From contig JAJLRJ010000010.1 of assembly GCA_024195265.1 (NCBI GenBank), forward strand, positions 16,378,759 to 16,442,758: a stretch of 64,000 nt of DNA. The letters run 5' to 3'. Positions 44,863 through 56,019 of the stretch are shown in pieces (the first letter of the stretch is position 1; every line of letters begins with the position of its first letter). Made by a program: the position numbers and the translations under genes. The notes beneath the pieces were generated by a model. That model was not told the DNA's origin, did not search any database, and saw only the letters and a list, made by a program, of their open reading frames with translations. Origin of the DNA: Dendrophyllia cribrosa. Taxonomy: Eukaryota > Cnidaria > Anthozoa > Scleractinia > Dendrophylliidae.

Positions 44863-45315
44863 TTAGATAAAATAATTTTTAATAAAGTTTTCATTATATT
44901 GTTGATCATTAATTTTAAAAACTTTCAAAACATCATAAAAAGATTTCTTTTGTATATTTTCAAGAAAATATAAACAATAATAACCACATCTTACAGAATA
45001 AATATCTTGAATTGGATAACCTTTATTATATATAAATCCCATTTTTAATCTTTTTGAATGTTCCATAAATTCTAATGGTGGTGGAATTGAAAAAGAATCA
45101 AAATAATAAACAAAAGGAGGTTTTATAAATTCTGCAACCCAATCAGTTCCTTGTCCTATTTTATCATCAAGATTAATTATACAACATCCTTTTTCATGAA
45201 AATGATCAAGTGAGTCTCTAGAAAAAATTCCTTTAAAATTTGGTATTTTAAGATAATTCACCCAATCAAGAAGATTAAAATTACTTAGAGGAATATTTTT
45301 GAATATAGGTTTCAT
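44863..45315 (-). CDS. Adenain-like cysteine protease, expected catalytic His replaced
   Basis: The 150-aa protein starts MKPIFKNIPLSNFNLLDWVN; its ATG overlaps the stop of the upstream gene as ATGA. Adenovirus-type (Ulp1-fold) proteases of Polintons mature the capsid and carry His-Asp/Glu-Cys. Here YYFDSFSIPPP supplies the acidic residue and VRCGYYCLYFL the Cys, but the usual GTHW motif reads GTDW (GAT codon, about 45144-45146), so the general base appears lost. The protein is otherwise full length for the family. Either this copy is dead or the alignment of the His is elsewhere; I favour a degenerate copy. Confidence 0.75.
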   Translation of the reverse strand: MKPIFKNIPLSNFNLLDWVNYLKIPNFKGIFSRDSLDHFHEKGCCIINLDDKIGQGTDWVAEFIKPPFVYYFDSFSIPPPLEFMEHSKRLKMGFIYNKGYPIQDIYSVRCGYYCLYFLENIQKKSFYDVLKVFKINDQQYNENFIKNYFI

Positions 45316-46037
45316 TTTTTTTTCTTTCCTCTTCCTTGTTGTTCCCATGTTCCAATAAATGGTGGTGGTGTGAATGGCATCATTCCTGGTCTTGCACTAA
45401 CTTGTAATCCTTTTCCTTCCTTTGGAACTTGTAATCCTTTTCCAAATAATTTTGATGCTAATTCAATAGCCATAGGAATACCTATTGCAGCAAGAGTTCC
45501 TAAAAATCCTCCATTAATTTGTTTCTTTGTTGGTTTGAAAAATAATTTTCCACCACTTTGTGAAGCTTTATTAAAATCATTAATTTGTTTCTTTGTCAAT
45601 TGATTTTGAAAAGGTATTAATTGAGATAAGAATTTAAATGGAATATCAATTCCTTTACCAAAAATCTTATCAACTCCAAGTGATCCTAAAGATGTTAAAG
45701 CACCTGTAGCAAGTGCTGGAGCGGCTTTACTTGCACGTTTTCCAGCAAATGGAAGAAGTTTAGATCCAATTGAAATAAGGGATCCAAATAAAGATCCTCC
45801 TTCTGTTGCTACTTTTCTAATTTGTACTTTTGATATTTTAATATCAGAACCAACACCATTTTTCTTAGCTTTATCAAGTTTATTAATTTGTGTTTTTGTT
45901 AACATTAATTCACCTGATCCATTTAAATTATTTTTATTAAATCTTAAAGTAACTTCTGAATTATCTCTATATGCTTTTGCTAATTTTTTTAATTGACCTT
46001 CTGATAATTTTAATCTGTATGGAAAATAATTCGTCAT
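45312..46037 (-). CDS. Core/minor virion-type Polinton protein with repeated KxQI motifs
   Basis: The 241-aa frame starts MTNYFPYRLKLSEGQLKKLA and contains several lysine-rich repeats (LMLTKTQINKLDKA, IKISKVQIRKVA, LTKKQINDFNKA, KPTKKQINGG). Between them lie glycine/alanine-rich amphipathic stretches (LFGSLISIGSKLLPFAGKRA and FLGTLAAIGIPMAIELASK) that could be membrane-active. The tail is Gly/Lys basic. I recall this protein in cnidarian Polintons; the resemblance to adenoviral membrane-lytic or core proteins is an inference from composition. The stop overlaps the protease start by four bases. Confidence 0.6.
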   Translation of the reverse strand: MTNYFPYRLKLSEGQLKKLAKAYRDNSEVTLRFNKNNLNGSGELMLTKTQINKLDKAKKNGVGSDIKISKVQIRKVATEGGSLFGSLISIGSKLLPFAGKRASKAAPALATGALTSLGSLGVDKIFGKGIDIPFKFLSQLIPFQNQLTKKQINDFNKASQSGGKLFFKPTKKQINGGFLGTLAAIGIPMAIELASKLFGKGLQVPKEGKGLQVSARPGMMPFTPPPFIGTWEQQGRGKKKK

Positions 46038-46075
46038 TCTTTTTATTTAATGAATTATATAAAATTCTAAAAAAA

Positions 46076-46270
46076 TCAAATTGAAATACTACCTTTTATT
46101 AATCCTTTTAATAAGATAAGTTTTTTCTTAATTTTAAAAATTAAAATAATTATCTCCAATACTCTTCTATCTTTATCAACATGTGTTATATCAACATAAT
46201 CTAATATACATTCTATCATTTCATTCAAATTTCTTATTTCACTTTCTATAAAATTTACTCTATTATCCAT
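46076..46270 (-). CDS. Small helical protein, unknown function
   Basis: The 64-aa frame begins MDNRVNFIESEIRNLNEMIE and is helical throughout, with a hydrophobic/lysine-rich C-terminal half (ILIFKIKKKLILLKGLIKG). It lies directly upstream of the core-like gene on the same strand and diverges from the zinc-ribbon gene. No family is recognised. Confidence 0.45.
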   Translation of the reverse strand: MDNRVNFIESEIRNLNEMIECILDYVDITHVDKDRRVLEIIILIFKIKKKLILLKGLIKGSISI

Positions 46271-46306
46271 TTATTTTATTTTATAAATATATAATCTAAT
46301 AATAAA

Positions 46307-47097
46307 ATGAAATCTTATTGTAAAAAAAAACAACAATGTATTAAACCAGATGGTTATCAAACTGCTAAAAATGGAAGAAGAATGTATTGGTGTACTTGTG
46401 CATCTTGTGGTATTAAAAAATTTCGATTTGTTAAGAATCAGGGAAACTAATTCAGCCCGTACAAGGTACGGGCATTGGTGAATTGGCATTAGAAGGTTTT
46501 GCTCATGCTTTACCTTGGTTAGGTAAAAAAACAGTTGAAATGGGTCGATATGGAATATCTGAAGCTATGAGAAATAAAAACTTACAGAAAAAAGAAATTA
46601 ATTATGGATTAAGTAAATTAACTCCAATGATTCAAAATGTTGGTAGTCAAGCAATAGAAGAATTATCAACAAAAATAAGACCAAAATTAAAATATAAAAC
46701 AAATAGAAAATATTTGGATGGAGGTAGTGTAGATATTTATAAAATGATTGGAAAATTACCAAAACCAAAAAGTGGTTGGACTCCAGGAAAATATAGATAT
46801 ATGGGTCCTTATAACCCTTTGAATGAACAATTAAGATATGAGCCTGAAACAGGTGAAGTATTAGAGTGGAAAGTTAAACCATATAATAAAGTAGATGAAA
46901 TTGCTGCTTATCATTATATCTGTTATGATATGGGAAAAAATAAAAATGAATGTGATAGAGAAATGATTAAATCTTTAGATCTGATTCCATATGGTGAAAT
47001 ACCAAAATGGGGACAAACAGCAAGATTTATAATGAATACTAAAGCCCAACTTGGTTTGGGTTTACCTAAGAAGTCAAAAAACGTAAAGAGGCGTTGA
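46307..47097 (+). pseudogene. Zinc-ribbon plus phospholipase A2-like Polinton protein, frameshifted
   Basis: ATG 46307 starts MKSYCKKKQQCIKPDGYQTA, with Cys pairs ending CTCASCGIKKFRF, a DUF5679-like zinc ribbon. The frame stops at 46448-46450, and from about 46440 the next frame continues to 47097. The later part resembles the phospholipase-like domain of Polintons and parvoviral VP1: a Ca-loop-like YMGPYNPL and a catalytic-helix-like AAYHYICYDMGKNKNECD. The usual His-Asp dyad reads His-Tyr. A role in endosomal membrane breach is known for parvoviral homologues and only inferred here. The single-base frameshift and the substituted residue suggest decay. Confidence 0.6.
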
Positions 47098-48807
47098 GTA
47101 ATAGTGATTGGACTCAACAATTAGCCGATGAGTTACATAAACCAATCACAAGAAACTTTTTAAAGAGAACTGTAATATCAAATGGGATTGATAAAATCTG
47201 GGCTGCTGATTTGGTTGAAATGCAAAAGTTTAGTAAATGGAATAAAGGGATAAAATATTTACTAATGGTAATTGATATTTTTAGTAAATATGGATGGATT
47301 GAACCATTAAAAAATAAAAAAACAGAGAGTGTTAGTAAAGCATTTGATGATATATTTAAAAAAAGTAAACGTTCACCAAAAATGCTTTGGACAGATAAAG
47401 GTTCTGAATTTATTAGTAAACATTTTAAGGATTTTCTTAGAAAGAATGGGCCTCTTTACACTGGGCACTTAAGTAAGACTTAAGAGCGCCTAAGTCTTAC
47501 TTAGCCAAAAAATTGTGTGTGATGGTCTAAGTAAAAACTGAACGCACTTGACTTAGCATCTCATTAAAGTCGGCAAATTGAAAGGATTCAAGTAAGACTT
47601 AAGGTTCTGCAAAACCATCCTTATCGAAACTCAAGTCGACTTATCGTGCCGTGGGGCGGATCACCATGCCAATCAAGCCAATTAACTCCATGCCTTCGCA
47701 AACATCGTGGCATCGCTGTTTTCGACTGTTTTGCGACCTTTGGTAATTGGTAGCTGCAAGTTGTTTTCGAAATTATCAAAATGTCAAACGATGGTCACGA
47801 AGGACACGATACACCAATTCCTTCGAATTTGATCCTTACGCATACGACAACGGTGTCTTTATCGTCGAGTGTTTTCGCGCGAGACATCGTCATCAAAATT
47901 GAACATCTGAACAGCTAATTCTACAGTTTACAGCTTGTATTTCTTTTAACATGTTCTAAATCATTCATTGGTTATGTTATTTATGTTATTCGTCCAAAAG
48001 TTTTACGTTTATGGGCTTTCTCCTTTGAAGATACGGCGTTATAAATTTGTTTACTTTTAAGCAGCGTCTTCGCTCGGCTAGCTCAAGTCAACTTAAGTTT
48101 TTGCATTTACCCGTGTATGAAGAGCTAAGTAAGAGCTAAGTAAGAAAATCGTACTTTACTTGAGCGTTCGTTAAGTTTACTTGAGATCTAGTGTAAAGAC
48201 TACCAATAAAATCAAATTATATCATACTGAGAATGAAGAGAAATCAAGTATTGTTGAAAGATGGAATAAAACGATGAAAAACAGAATGTTTAAAATGTTC
48301 AGTGTAAATAATAATACTGTTTATTGGGATAAACTTGATAAACTAGTTAATAATAATAATAAAACAAGACATTCCAGTCTTAAAATGACTCCAATTAAAG
48401 CTAGTAAAAAAGAAAATGAAAAAAAAGTTTATGTTAATTTGTATTCAGATTTAATTTATTCAAAACCTGGAAAAGTAAAATTTAAGATTGGAGATAGAGT
48501 TCGTATATCAAAATATAAAAGACCTGTATTTGATAAAGGATATACTCCAAACTGGACAGAAGAAATATTTGTAGTTGATGAAGTTTTATTTACAAAACCT
48601 ATTACTTATAAAATTGTTGATTTAATGGGAGAAGAAGTAAAAGGATCTTTTTATGAACAAGAGTTACAAAAAGCAAAACAAGAAACATTTAGAATTGATA
48701 AAGTATTGAAACGAGATAATAAGAAAAAGTTAGCTTTAGTTAAATGGAGTGGTTATCCTGATAAGTTTAATTCATGGATTCCTTTGAGTGATTTAAAAGA
48801 TTTTTAA
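47070..48807 (+). pseudogene. Polinton integrase with C-terminal chromodomain, split by a MITE
   Basis: Coding parts are about 47070-47447 and 48208-48807. Removing the insert and one AAT leaves a continuous frame. The core has the first Asp in IWAADLVEMQ, the second in MLWTDKGSEF and the Glu in SIVERWNKTM. After an SH3-like region (GKVKFKIGDRVRISKYK) a chromodomain follows (FRIDKVLKRDNKKKLALVKW then SGYPDKFNSWIP), which in chromointegrases targets insertion to marked histones. No ATG opens the frame; the first codons overlap the end of the previous gene (TTG 47094 is the nearest near-cognate), so the true start may be lost. It converges on the polymerase remnant. Confidence 0.88.
47448..48204. 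mobile_element. 757-bp PIF/Harbinger-like MITE in the integrase
   Basis: The ends GGGCCTCTTTACACTGGG and GGTAGTCTTTACACTAG (inverted) share TCTTTACACT, and a 3-bp AAT repeat flanks them (47445-47447 and 48205-48207). A 3-bp duplication and GG-starting TIRs suggest Harbinger, although its usual target is TWA. Subterminal CTTAAGTAAGACTTAAG-type motifs recur on both sides (47468-47495, 47590-47602, 48122-48145). Confidence 0.75.
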
Positions 48808-48901
48808 TACTATTGAAGTATTAAAAACATAATTTTTATTGTTTCAAGCGACATAAAAAAAACCCTATAAAAGGGCTTGGATGATAATTATATTTTTTTT
48901 T

Positions 48902-49040
48902 TTATTCTAAAAGTAAATCTTGTGGTTCATTTTCATCATCACTTTCTTCCTCATCACTTTCTTCTATTGTTAATAATGATTCTCTTGGTTTTAATGGTTT
49001 AATATAAACTTCGTGAACTTTTATTTGAGTATATAAATAC
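48902..49040 (-). pseudogene. C-terminal remnant of a Polinton DNA polymerase (probable)
   Basis: The minus-strand frame encodes VYIKPLKPRESLLTIEESDE followed by an acidic tail and a stop at 48902-48904. It lies tail to tail with the integrase, exactly where the polymerase gene ends in element 1, and its upstream part is cut off near 49040. The assignment rests on position; the segment has no catalytic motif. Confidence 0.4.
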
Positions 49041-52000
49041 TCTCAAATATTAAAGCTAATCTCACTTTACAATATTGACATTTACGGCCAATCTTTAAAA
49101 GGAGATGATTTGCCACATCTATTGTGCAGGCCATGTGAACGCAAGCTGAAGAATTTTAAAGACTTTCAATCCAAGATTAGGGAGACGCAGGACTCCTTTG
49201 AAAGAATCAAGAGGTGTATTGAGGTATCGCCATCTGTTCCTTGCACCTTGAGCAAAAGCGCGAGGGATTCTGTCGACAAAAGTAGAAGACGCGGACTAAA
49301 TTTTGACGCTGCGGAAAACCAGGCAAAGAAACAGCTGAAGAAAATTTTAAAGAACGTTTAGTTTCATAATTCTTCTTTGTATTTTTTTTTATTTAATCGC
49401 ATTTGAAAACGACTGCTTTCGGCTCGCATCTTTCGCGCTCGCTTATTTCGTCGCCGCTTACGTGTGAAAATATTTTTAGAAACGTAACAAGTTTTCTTGC
49501 TTCCAGATTGACCGACCAGAACCTGCCCAAGTGTCATCCATCGATCCTCCCGAACTACACCGAAATTCAGGTAAAATACACATATATATTGGCCTGTATC
49601 AAATAGAAAGTAAGCTTAACTTTCACCTTTTTATTCATTGTTTACAATTTGTCTGACATTCGATTCACGGAAATATTGCGATGTTTGGATTGTCAGTTTC
49701 ATTTAAACCAAATTTGATGTCGAGTTCGGGATATATAAGCATGAATTATTGTGTTTAGATAACTTGTAAATTCTGAGATATTTAAAAATCAGCAAACACA
49801 TATTTTTCTTATCTTTTTGCAGATCTAGATTCACCAGAACCGGAAGTCTTCACAGCGATGATTCGTCCAGAAAATTCAGCAGAATGCGAGGTAAATATTC
49901 TATTTTGTTTGCCATATTTTAATATTTCCCGTTAAATCGAAATGCGGTATATAAGCTACCGAAAGAACTAGAATAATAAGTTCTTTTTTATTCACCGTTT
50001 TTGGTTTAATGCCGTAGTATGTAATTGAAATAATAATAAATTATACATTTTTGGTTGCATGGTACAATCAAAAAAAATATCAAGAAGCACGTTACACTGT
50101 AAAAACATTTTTGTGAAAATTAAAGGCTGAGATCTAGAGTTTTACCTTCATATTTGCTGTTCATTAAATAATCTTTATAGACAACAAGACTGCTATGTCA
50201 AGTAGACAACGAATTAGTAGAGGTGGCAAGACGACAATCAGCATCAGAACTAAGAAATAGGGGATATAGTGGCGTGAGTACCCTAAGCTTCGAGAAGATC
50301 CTCAGGGAAATGAAGACTCTCTGCCCCACCGTGTTCTCCTTCCTATCCCAAATGATCCAACTGGGTGACAACCAAGGAAGGAAAACAGCTGCAATGGCGT
50401 TGATGTATGGCATCATCATGTTTAGCAGGTGCAAAGAAATGAGCCTTATTCAGAGGGTAAATACTGTGTTGCTTACAGAGGGAGATGCAAGTCAAGAGGT
50501 ACTGAATGACTTAATAATAATTTGATGATACATAAAGTAGATTCAAAACCAGGAAAAGATCATTTTATAGTTTTTGGTTTATTTTTGTGCTTTTGACATG
50601 CCCACTTCGTAGACTTAAATTAATCCTCATAGTTATTTTTTATTTCTTTTGATACATGAAATATGAATTGCAGGAATAATGACTTTAGCCTGCAATAATA
50701 CAGAAGTAAGAAGCTACCTAAATAATCAAATGAATCAGTCAATTTAGATTAATTAATTTGTCTTATTAAGAAGTTTTAATTTATAGTTTTCAACAATCAT
50801 CAAGTAATTATTAAAATCAGTACTTATTAATCTTTTTTCAGCTTGTGGACAGGCTCCATGGCTATGGCTTTTGCCTGTCAAGATCGATGAAATATACCAT
50901 CCAGGAAGAGATTGGAAATTATTTCCTAGATCATGCTGTGGAACTTTTAAAGGAAGGCAGGACATTTGTATTTGTGTTGGACAACATTGATTGGGATGTT
51001 AGAGTTCATGACATGCGTTCAGACAAACAAAACAGAAATATTCATGCTGTAGCGACAAGCATAGTGTTTGATCGCATCACTTCTACCCACTTACCCGACG
51101 ACAGCCCCAAGGACACTCTCTCTAATTGTAATGTAATGGATCTATTGACTCTGACAGATGAGGAGATTCAATGTACAAGAGAGCGATATAAAATTTTCAT
51201 TGCAAGAATCTTGTACGAGTCCTTTCCATCCTTTGACTTTCTAAAGGATATTCTTCCAGCTCATACCCCTTGTCGTTATCCGGTGGAAATGAGCACCCAG
51301 TCTGTTGTTGTGCCGCTTCCAGTTCTAATGAAAGACGAAAAAAAGTATTCTGATCTGGTTGATGTCTTAGATCAGCTAGAGGCTTGGGTGCTAGAAATTT
51401 ATGTGAAAGCTGGCCTGTGTGCTCCACCTGATGAGGACCATGTTCCACTTGGTCCACCAATTGCAGCCCCTTCCAGACCAGACCAGCCATCATCACATGT
51501 GCCACCAGTGCCTTCAGCCAATGATCCTTTGGCAAAGGTCAGAGTACCCTGTTTTGAAGACCAACTTTCCAGAGTGAGGTTGGCTGGTGCCAAAGATTTA
51601 AGAGCGGGAAGCCATACACCGCGGGATAGACTTGATCATCTCTATCCATTCAGGATTGTAGATTGGCATACTAAAAGGAGCTTTCTTAAGGTGCACATCC
51701 ATTCTATATTATACTTAAGGCTTTTTGACAAACATTTATGAAAGTGCCCCCCTCAAATAAACACCACAAATTCAAAATAAGTGTCCATTTTTTCCCCAGG
51801 GTTTTTCTTTTTCCTGCCCTCTCCTGCTCCAGGGGATAGAAAAAAGAGAGACCCTGTGAACAAGGTTACCCCAGCCCCTTATCCCAAAGTTGAATTAAGC
51901 GAATACTTAAAGCTACCAACAATATCAGTCACCTTTCCAACTTGTTTCTTCCTTGGAAAGATAAATGAAGCTAGATGGTGGGAGGGGGGTGTTGGAGAGC

Positions 52001-53007
52001 ATGAGCACATTTACTCTATCCCGGCACCCCGAAAACTAGCATACATCCTAACAGCAATTTTTTTTAAAGTAAATCTATGATTTTAATGCATCCTTACATT
52101 TATTATACATATACAAATTTGTCATAAAAAAGAGCAGACTATTTTTTTTATTTATATTTCAAAAACACACTGTATGCTTATTTCTATATATTCATTCAAC
52201 CATATTAAAATTTGTTTCCTTTGTAGCTTGTTTTCAAGAAGCTGTACAAAAATTCTGGGAGAGAGCAGGGTACCTTGAGGTATTTCAGGGAAAAACTGCA
52301 ATGTTACTCAAGATGTCAAACACTATGAGGATTGCGAACAACTGTTTATCAGTGTTGGCAAGTGCTTCACCATCGAGGCTCTGGTCCATTTCTTTGGCAT
52401 GGCCAATCAGGATGGACGAATCACCAAGAACAGGCCCCCATATCACATATTAGATGTGGGGGATAACAAGCAAGTGTATTTTCATTCTGTATTGAATAAA
52501 TTATTTGACGAATTTCATATCCTGCCCTCCCCTACTCTGGAAAATGAAGATGAGCTTTCCTGCCCAGATGACCAGGATTTTGTGCAAAATTACTCATTAT
52601 GCCTGTTGAAGTATTTCTTCATTCTACTTGATTTCAAGGATGCAGTGAGGGAGGGTAATGGCGAGAGAATTGCCACACTGCACAAAGTGTTAGTGCCGTA
52701 TTTTAAATCATTGCCTGGTTTTAATGCCTATGCAATTGAGATGCTGATCAGTGTTGCGCAAAATGAAGTTTTCCTGTCAGAGGCAGAATCCCAACAGTGC
52801 ATGTGGGCGAATTGGACTGGAGGGTCGGGAAAAAACATTGAGATTGACTTGTTGCAAGAGAACCGTAACAAGGACATTAAGAAGTCTATCAAAGTTATGG
52901 GTGCTAACAAGACTGATCATGCCATTGAACGATCCAGTAAATCAAGTGGGGGAGAAAGACACACAGTGGAGAACTTTGACAGTCAGATATGTATAGATAT
53001 CATTTGA
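49041..53007 (+). pseudogene. DUF6589 gene (putative transposase), multi-exon, frameshifted
   Basis: Exons visible: about 49055-49360 (Cys pair motif LLCRPCERKLKNFKDFQ, then SFERIKRCIEVSPSVP), 49507-49570, 49822-49890, 50181-50499, 50842-51690 and 52227-53007, with clear GT/AG junctions at most borders. The 50842 exon has TFVFVLDNIDWDVRVHDMR and the last exon LCLLKYFFILLDFKDAVREG and WTGGSGKNIEIDLLQENR, the acidic motifs of DUF6589 proteins, proposed to form an RNase H-like transposase core. In the last exon the first 75 bases are in one frame and the rest in another, so a one-base shift lies near 52300. The N-terminal zinc module looks halved, so a 5' exon is missing. Its partner may be the RecQ-like gene on the other strand. 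Confidence 0.7.
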
Positions 53008-53475
53008 ACAAAAACATTGCTCTTACAATAATATTTTAAGAAAACATATTTATTGTTGCAAATTTTTAATGTTGCTATGAGAAACAAAAAAAGATTAATC
53101 ATTGCTGGTGCCAAGACATCCAATTATTACTGAATAGAACAATGCTTTGGTTTGCCAATAGCACATACACAATGTACTTCTAGTATCTTTCTACAACAAA
53201 TTATAACAGTTTTAGTTTCAAGACTGTCTCTCAACAAATTGCAATGGAAAGATTTCATAAAAAGGTACCAGCCATTCTGGAACCTTTTAAATAAAATAAA
53301 AATGTGAACAGCGCATTTGAAAATGTCTATAAGGAACATATGTACATGTAAACAATTGTCTTTCATTCACTGCATTTGTTTGAGACAATCTTGACAACTA
53401 CAACAAGATTTACAAAAATGAACAAATAACAAATAAAGAAAACTAAAAGTAAAAAAGTTGAAAATAAATTACATT
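53008..53475. other. Spacer between tail-to-tail genes
   Basis: AT-rich 3' flanking sequence of both genes. No gene seen. Confidence 0.4.
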
Positions 53476-55741
53476 TCACAACATGTCTTTGAGACATTCC
53501 GGACAATCACAGATAGATTTACAGTAGGAACAACAAAGGTGACCTACGATTGTGCTATCCACCACCTCCCTTGTGTCAAGACACTTTAACAGAAATTTTC
53601 TGAGGCAGGCATTCTCCAGCCGGCAGAAAGTCCTAATGTCCTCACTCAATCCTTCCCTATTCTTTGAAATGTCACGATTGTTGTAATAAAGGACAGCAGT
53701 TGAAGGTTTTCCATCGCGACCTGCCCGTCCGGTTTCTTGGAAGTACTCTCTGATGGTACGTGGTGGTCCTACGTGGATGACACATCGTATTGATGGAATG
53801 TCTACACCCATTCCCATGGCAACAGTTGCAAAAATAACCCTCGCTTTTGATGTAGGCGAGGCCAGTTCCTTAAGTATTTGGTCCTTCATCGCATTTGTCT
53901 GAGGTGCATGGAATTGAGCATAAAGTCTGTTTTCAGGCAAAGCTTCGGCATTTGAAGGATAGTATTGTTCATTACCCAATTGTCTGTCAAAATGTTTAAA
54001 GGCAAACCCACACCACTTCAGGGGTAGATACAATATACTTAATGGGTATGTTACTGTACTTTCTTTTAACTAATTTGCGATCGGCTTCAAGAGCTCTTCA
54101 AAGAAGTCTACATCATCACCTTTGCGAAAGACTTTTTTGTAAAAAATGTTTGGCCTGTTTGGATTTCCTATGACCTCGAGAGGATTCTTCAAATTAAGTG
54201 ACTCATTTATTGCCGCCACATCTTTGTTACTTGCCGTAGCAGTGAGGGCAACAACAGGCACACTAGGAAAAGTGGCACACAACATAGCCAATCTGGAGTA
54301 GTCTCTCCTGAAGTCGTCTCCCCTAAAAAAAAGGAGAAAGAAACAGAAATTTAATGTATGTGCTTATAATTTACAGGAAAGCAGTCATGAGCTATGATAG
54401 CCTTCCTGGGGATTTTTGTATTTTGGGGTCAAAACTGTGCTAAAATTTAAAGTGCAGTGTGCACTTGGAAATATTGGGCGAGACATGTCTTATGAATACT
54501 CCTGAACCATCAAGAGGGAGATACCAAGTGAATTTTCGAAAGGACAACAAACGATAACTTTTTTTAGCAATTTTTCCACTATATAAACAAAACCAATTTC
54601 CATCCGGGCCATCCGTAGCCAAAGGCACATATTTATAGTTTTAGATCACTAGTAGTCTAGTAATTTTAAACAAAACTGAACCATTATTTTTAGGTTTCCA
54701 TTGATGCAAATAGGTTTCAACTTTTCAAAAGCAATGTAAATATAGATGGTTTTCACTCATGTGAACTTCAGTCCTGTGGGACTCAAATGACAAAGGCCAT
54801 GGGGCCAGAAGTTCATTAAAATTATTTTGTAGGTGTGCACCAACATGGCCGCCATGACGTAACGTGAAAACCACCTATAGGTGACATTGCCCCTTTAAGT
54901 GTAGCTTACATGCCATGTGACAGTGGTAAGTATATAATATGAGAATTCTGAGCGTATATGTGTATTATTCTTAAACAGCCAGACTACAAGCCTGTATTAT
55001 TTTTCTGATGGGAGACCATATTTTGTTTGCTATATATAATATGTATAGATGATGTGATGCCTTGATGAAAGCCCTTTCTTTGGAACTACGTGTGAACCTC
55101 CAAGTATACATAATAGAAAATATTTCTAAATGTGTAATATGGCAAACATTATAACATTAACCAGTCAAACAAACTTTTCACATACAAACCACGTGCTCGT
55201 GGCAAAAACCTGTTTCTTACAACACTCACCATTCTAAAATACAGTGCGCTTTATCTACGACTACCACTTGAACAGCTCGCTGGTATGGTGGGCTTTGGAA
55301 AAGCTCCATCCCCTCCTTACAAGATAGGAAGGCTTCGGGATGCGTGTAAATGATGTTGTCTTTAGCATCTCTAATCGAAGCTCGGTCGCTGACATCCAGC
55401 TCCAAATCGCTCGATTCCTTTTTCTTTCTGACATTTAGGAAAGTCGCAGTGACATTGCCTTCACTGTTTCTTCTTATCTGGTCTTTCATAAGCGCATTAA
55501 GAGGCGAGACAACAATAATGACGGGGCGAACTGAAGAAGATGGAGTTTGGCGTGTAATCTTGTCGTATAACAGCGACGGGAGGAGATGAAAAATCATCGA
55601 TTTCCCGTATCCCGTAGGTAAGACGGCCACAACATCTCTGCCTAAATAGATTGCTTCTAAGCACTTGACCTGCTTCGCTTTTAAATTGATGTTTGAATAG
55701 CTGCTATTGCTTATAGCGAATTGAAGGCTGCTAAAAAACAT
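53476..55741 (-). pseudogene. RecQ-like superfamily 2 helicase, two exons, inactivated
   Basis: Exons 55230-55741 and 53476-54322 join with GT/AG borders into 453 codons. Motifs: I VAVLPTGYGKSM, Ia VVSPLNALMKDQ, II VVVDKAHCILEW, III VALTATASNKD, V VIFATVAMGMGVDIPSIRCV and VI REYFQETGRAGRDG, followed by a Cys cluster (LCCSYCKSICDCPEC). Motif II has Lys in place of the Glu of DEAH, which should abolish ATP hydrolysis, and an in-frame TAG lies at 54070-54072. It faces the DUF6589 gene. Animal AcademH transposons encode a superfamily 2 helicase, so the pair may be such an element, but no TIRs were found. It could also be a decayed duplicate of a host RecQ gene. Confidence 0.8.
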
Positions 55742-56019
55742 TGCGGTCGACTAGCTTCGAAGCTCGGAAGGTGACAGCCTCGATTTGAAGTTGACAAAAA
55801 CACTATTATTAATACCGCACGTAGAAAGCAAACTGAAACTTGGTGAGGAACATTGTTGTATCCTGTCCTGGCAAGGATTTTGCAAGTTATATATGCAGAT
55901 GTAGCAGTCCAACATAACTCCCAATAGGTTACCCCGAAAAATACCATAATAATCTTTATGTACAGGCTCAGCCTTACCGGGGAGTAATTATTTAAGTCTC
56001 CTTTGTTAGAATGGCACAA

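Larger units (their letters stand above)
44081..49040. mobile_element. AT-rich Polinton element 2, truncated at both sides
   Basis: Gene content (structural protein, adenain-like protease, core-like protein, zinc-ribbon/phospholipase-like gene, chromodomain integrase, polymerase tail) and the integrase/polymerase convergence match Polintons. Base composition is far more AT-rich than element 1, and the integrase carries a chromodomain, so it belongs to another lineage. Capsid and ATPase genes and most of the polymerase are missing. No terminal repeats were found. It abuts the broken DIRS reverse transcriptase on the left. Confidence 0.8.

Noticed and set aside
51781..52080. Possible extra exon of the DUF6589 gene (99-codon frame)
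   Set aside because: The known family layout goes directly from the 50842 exon to the 52227 exon; this stretch has no matching motif and looks intronic.
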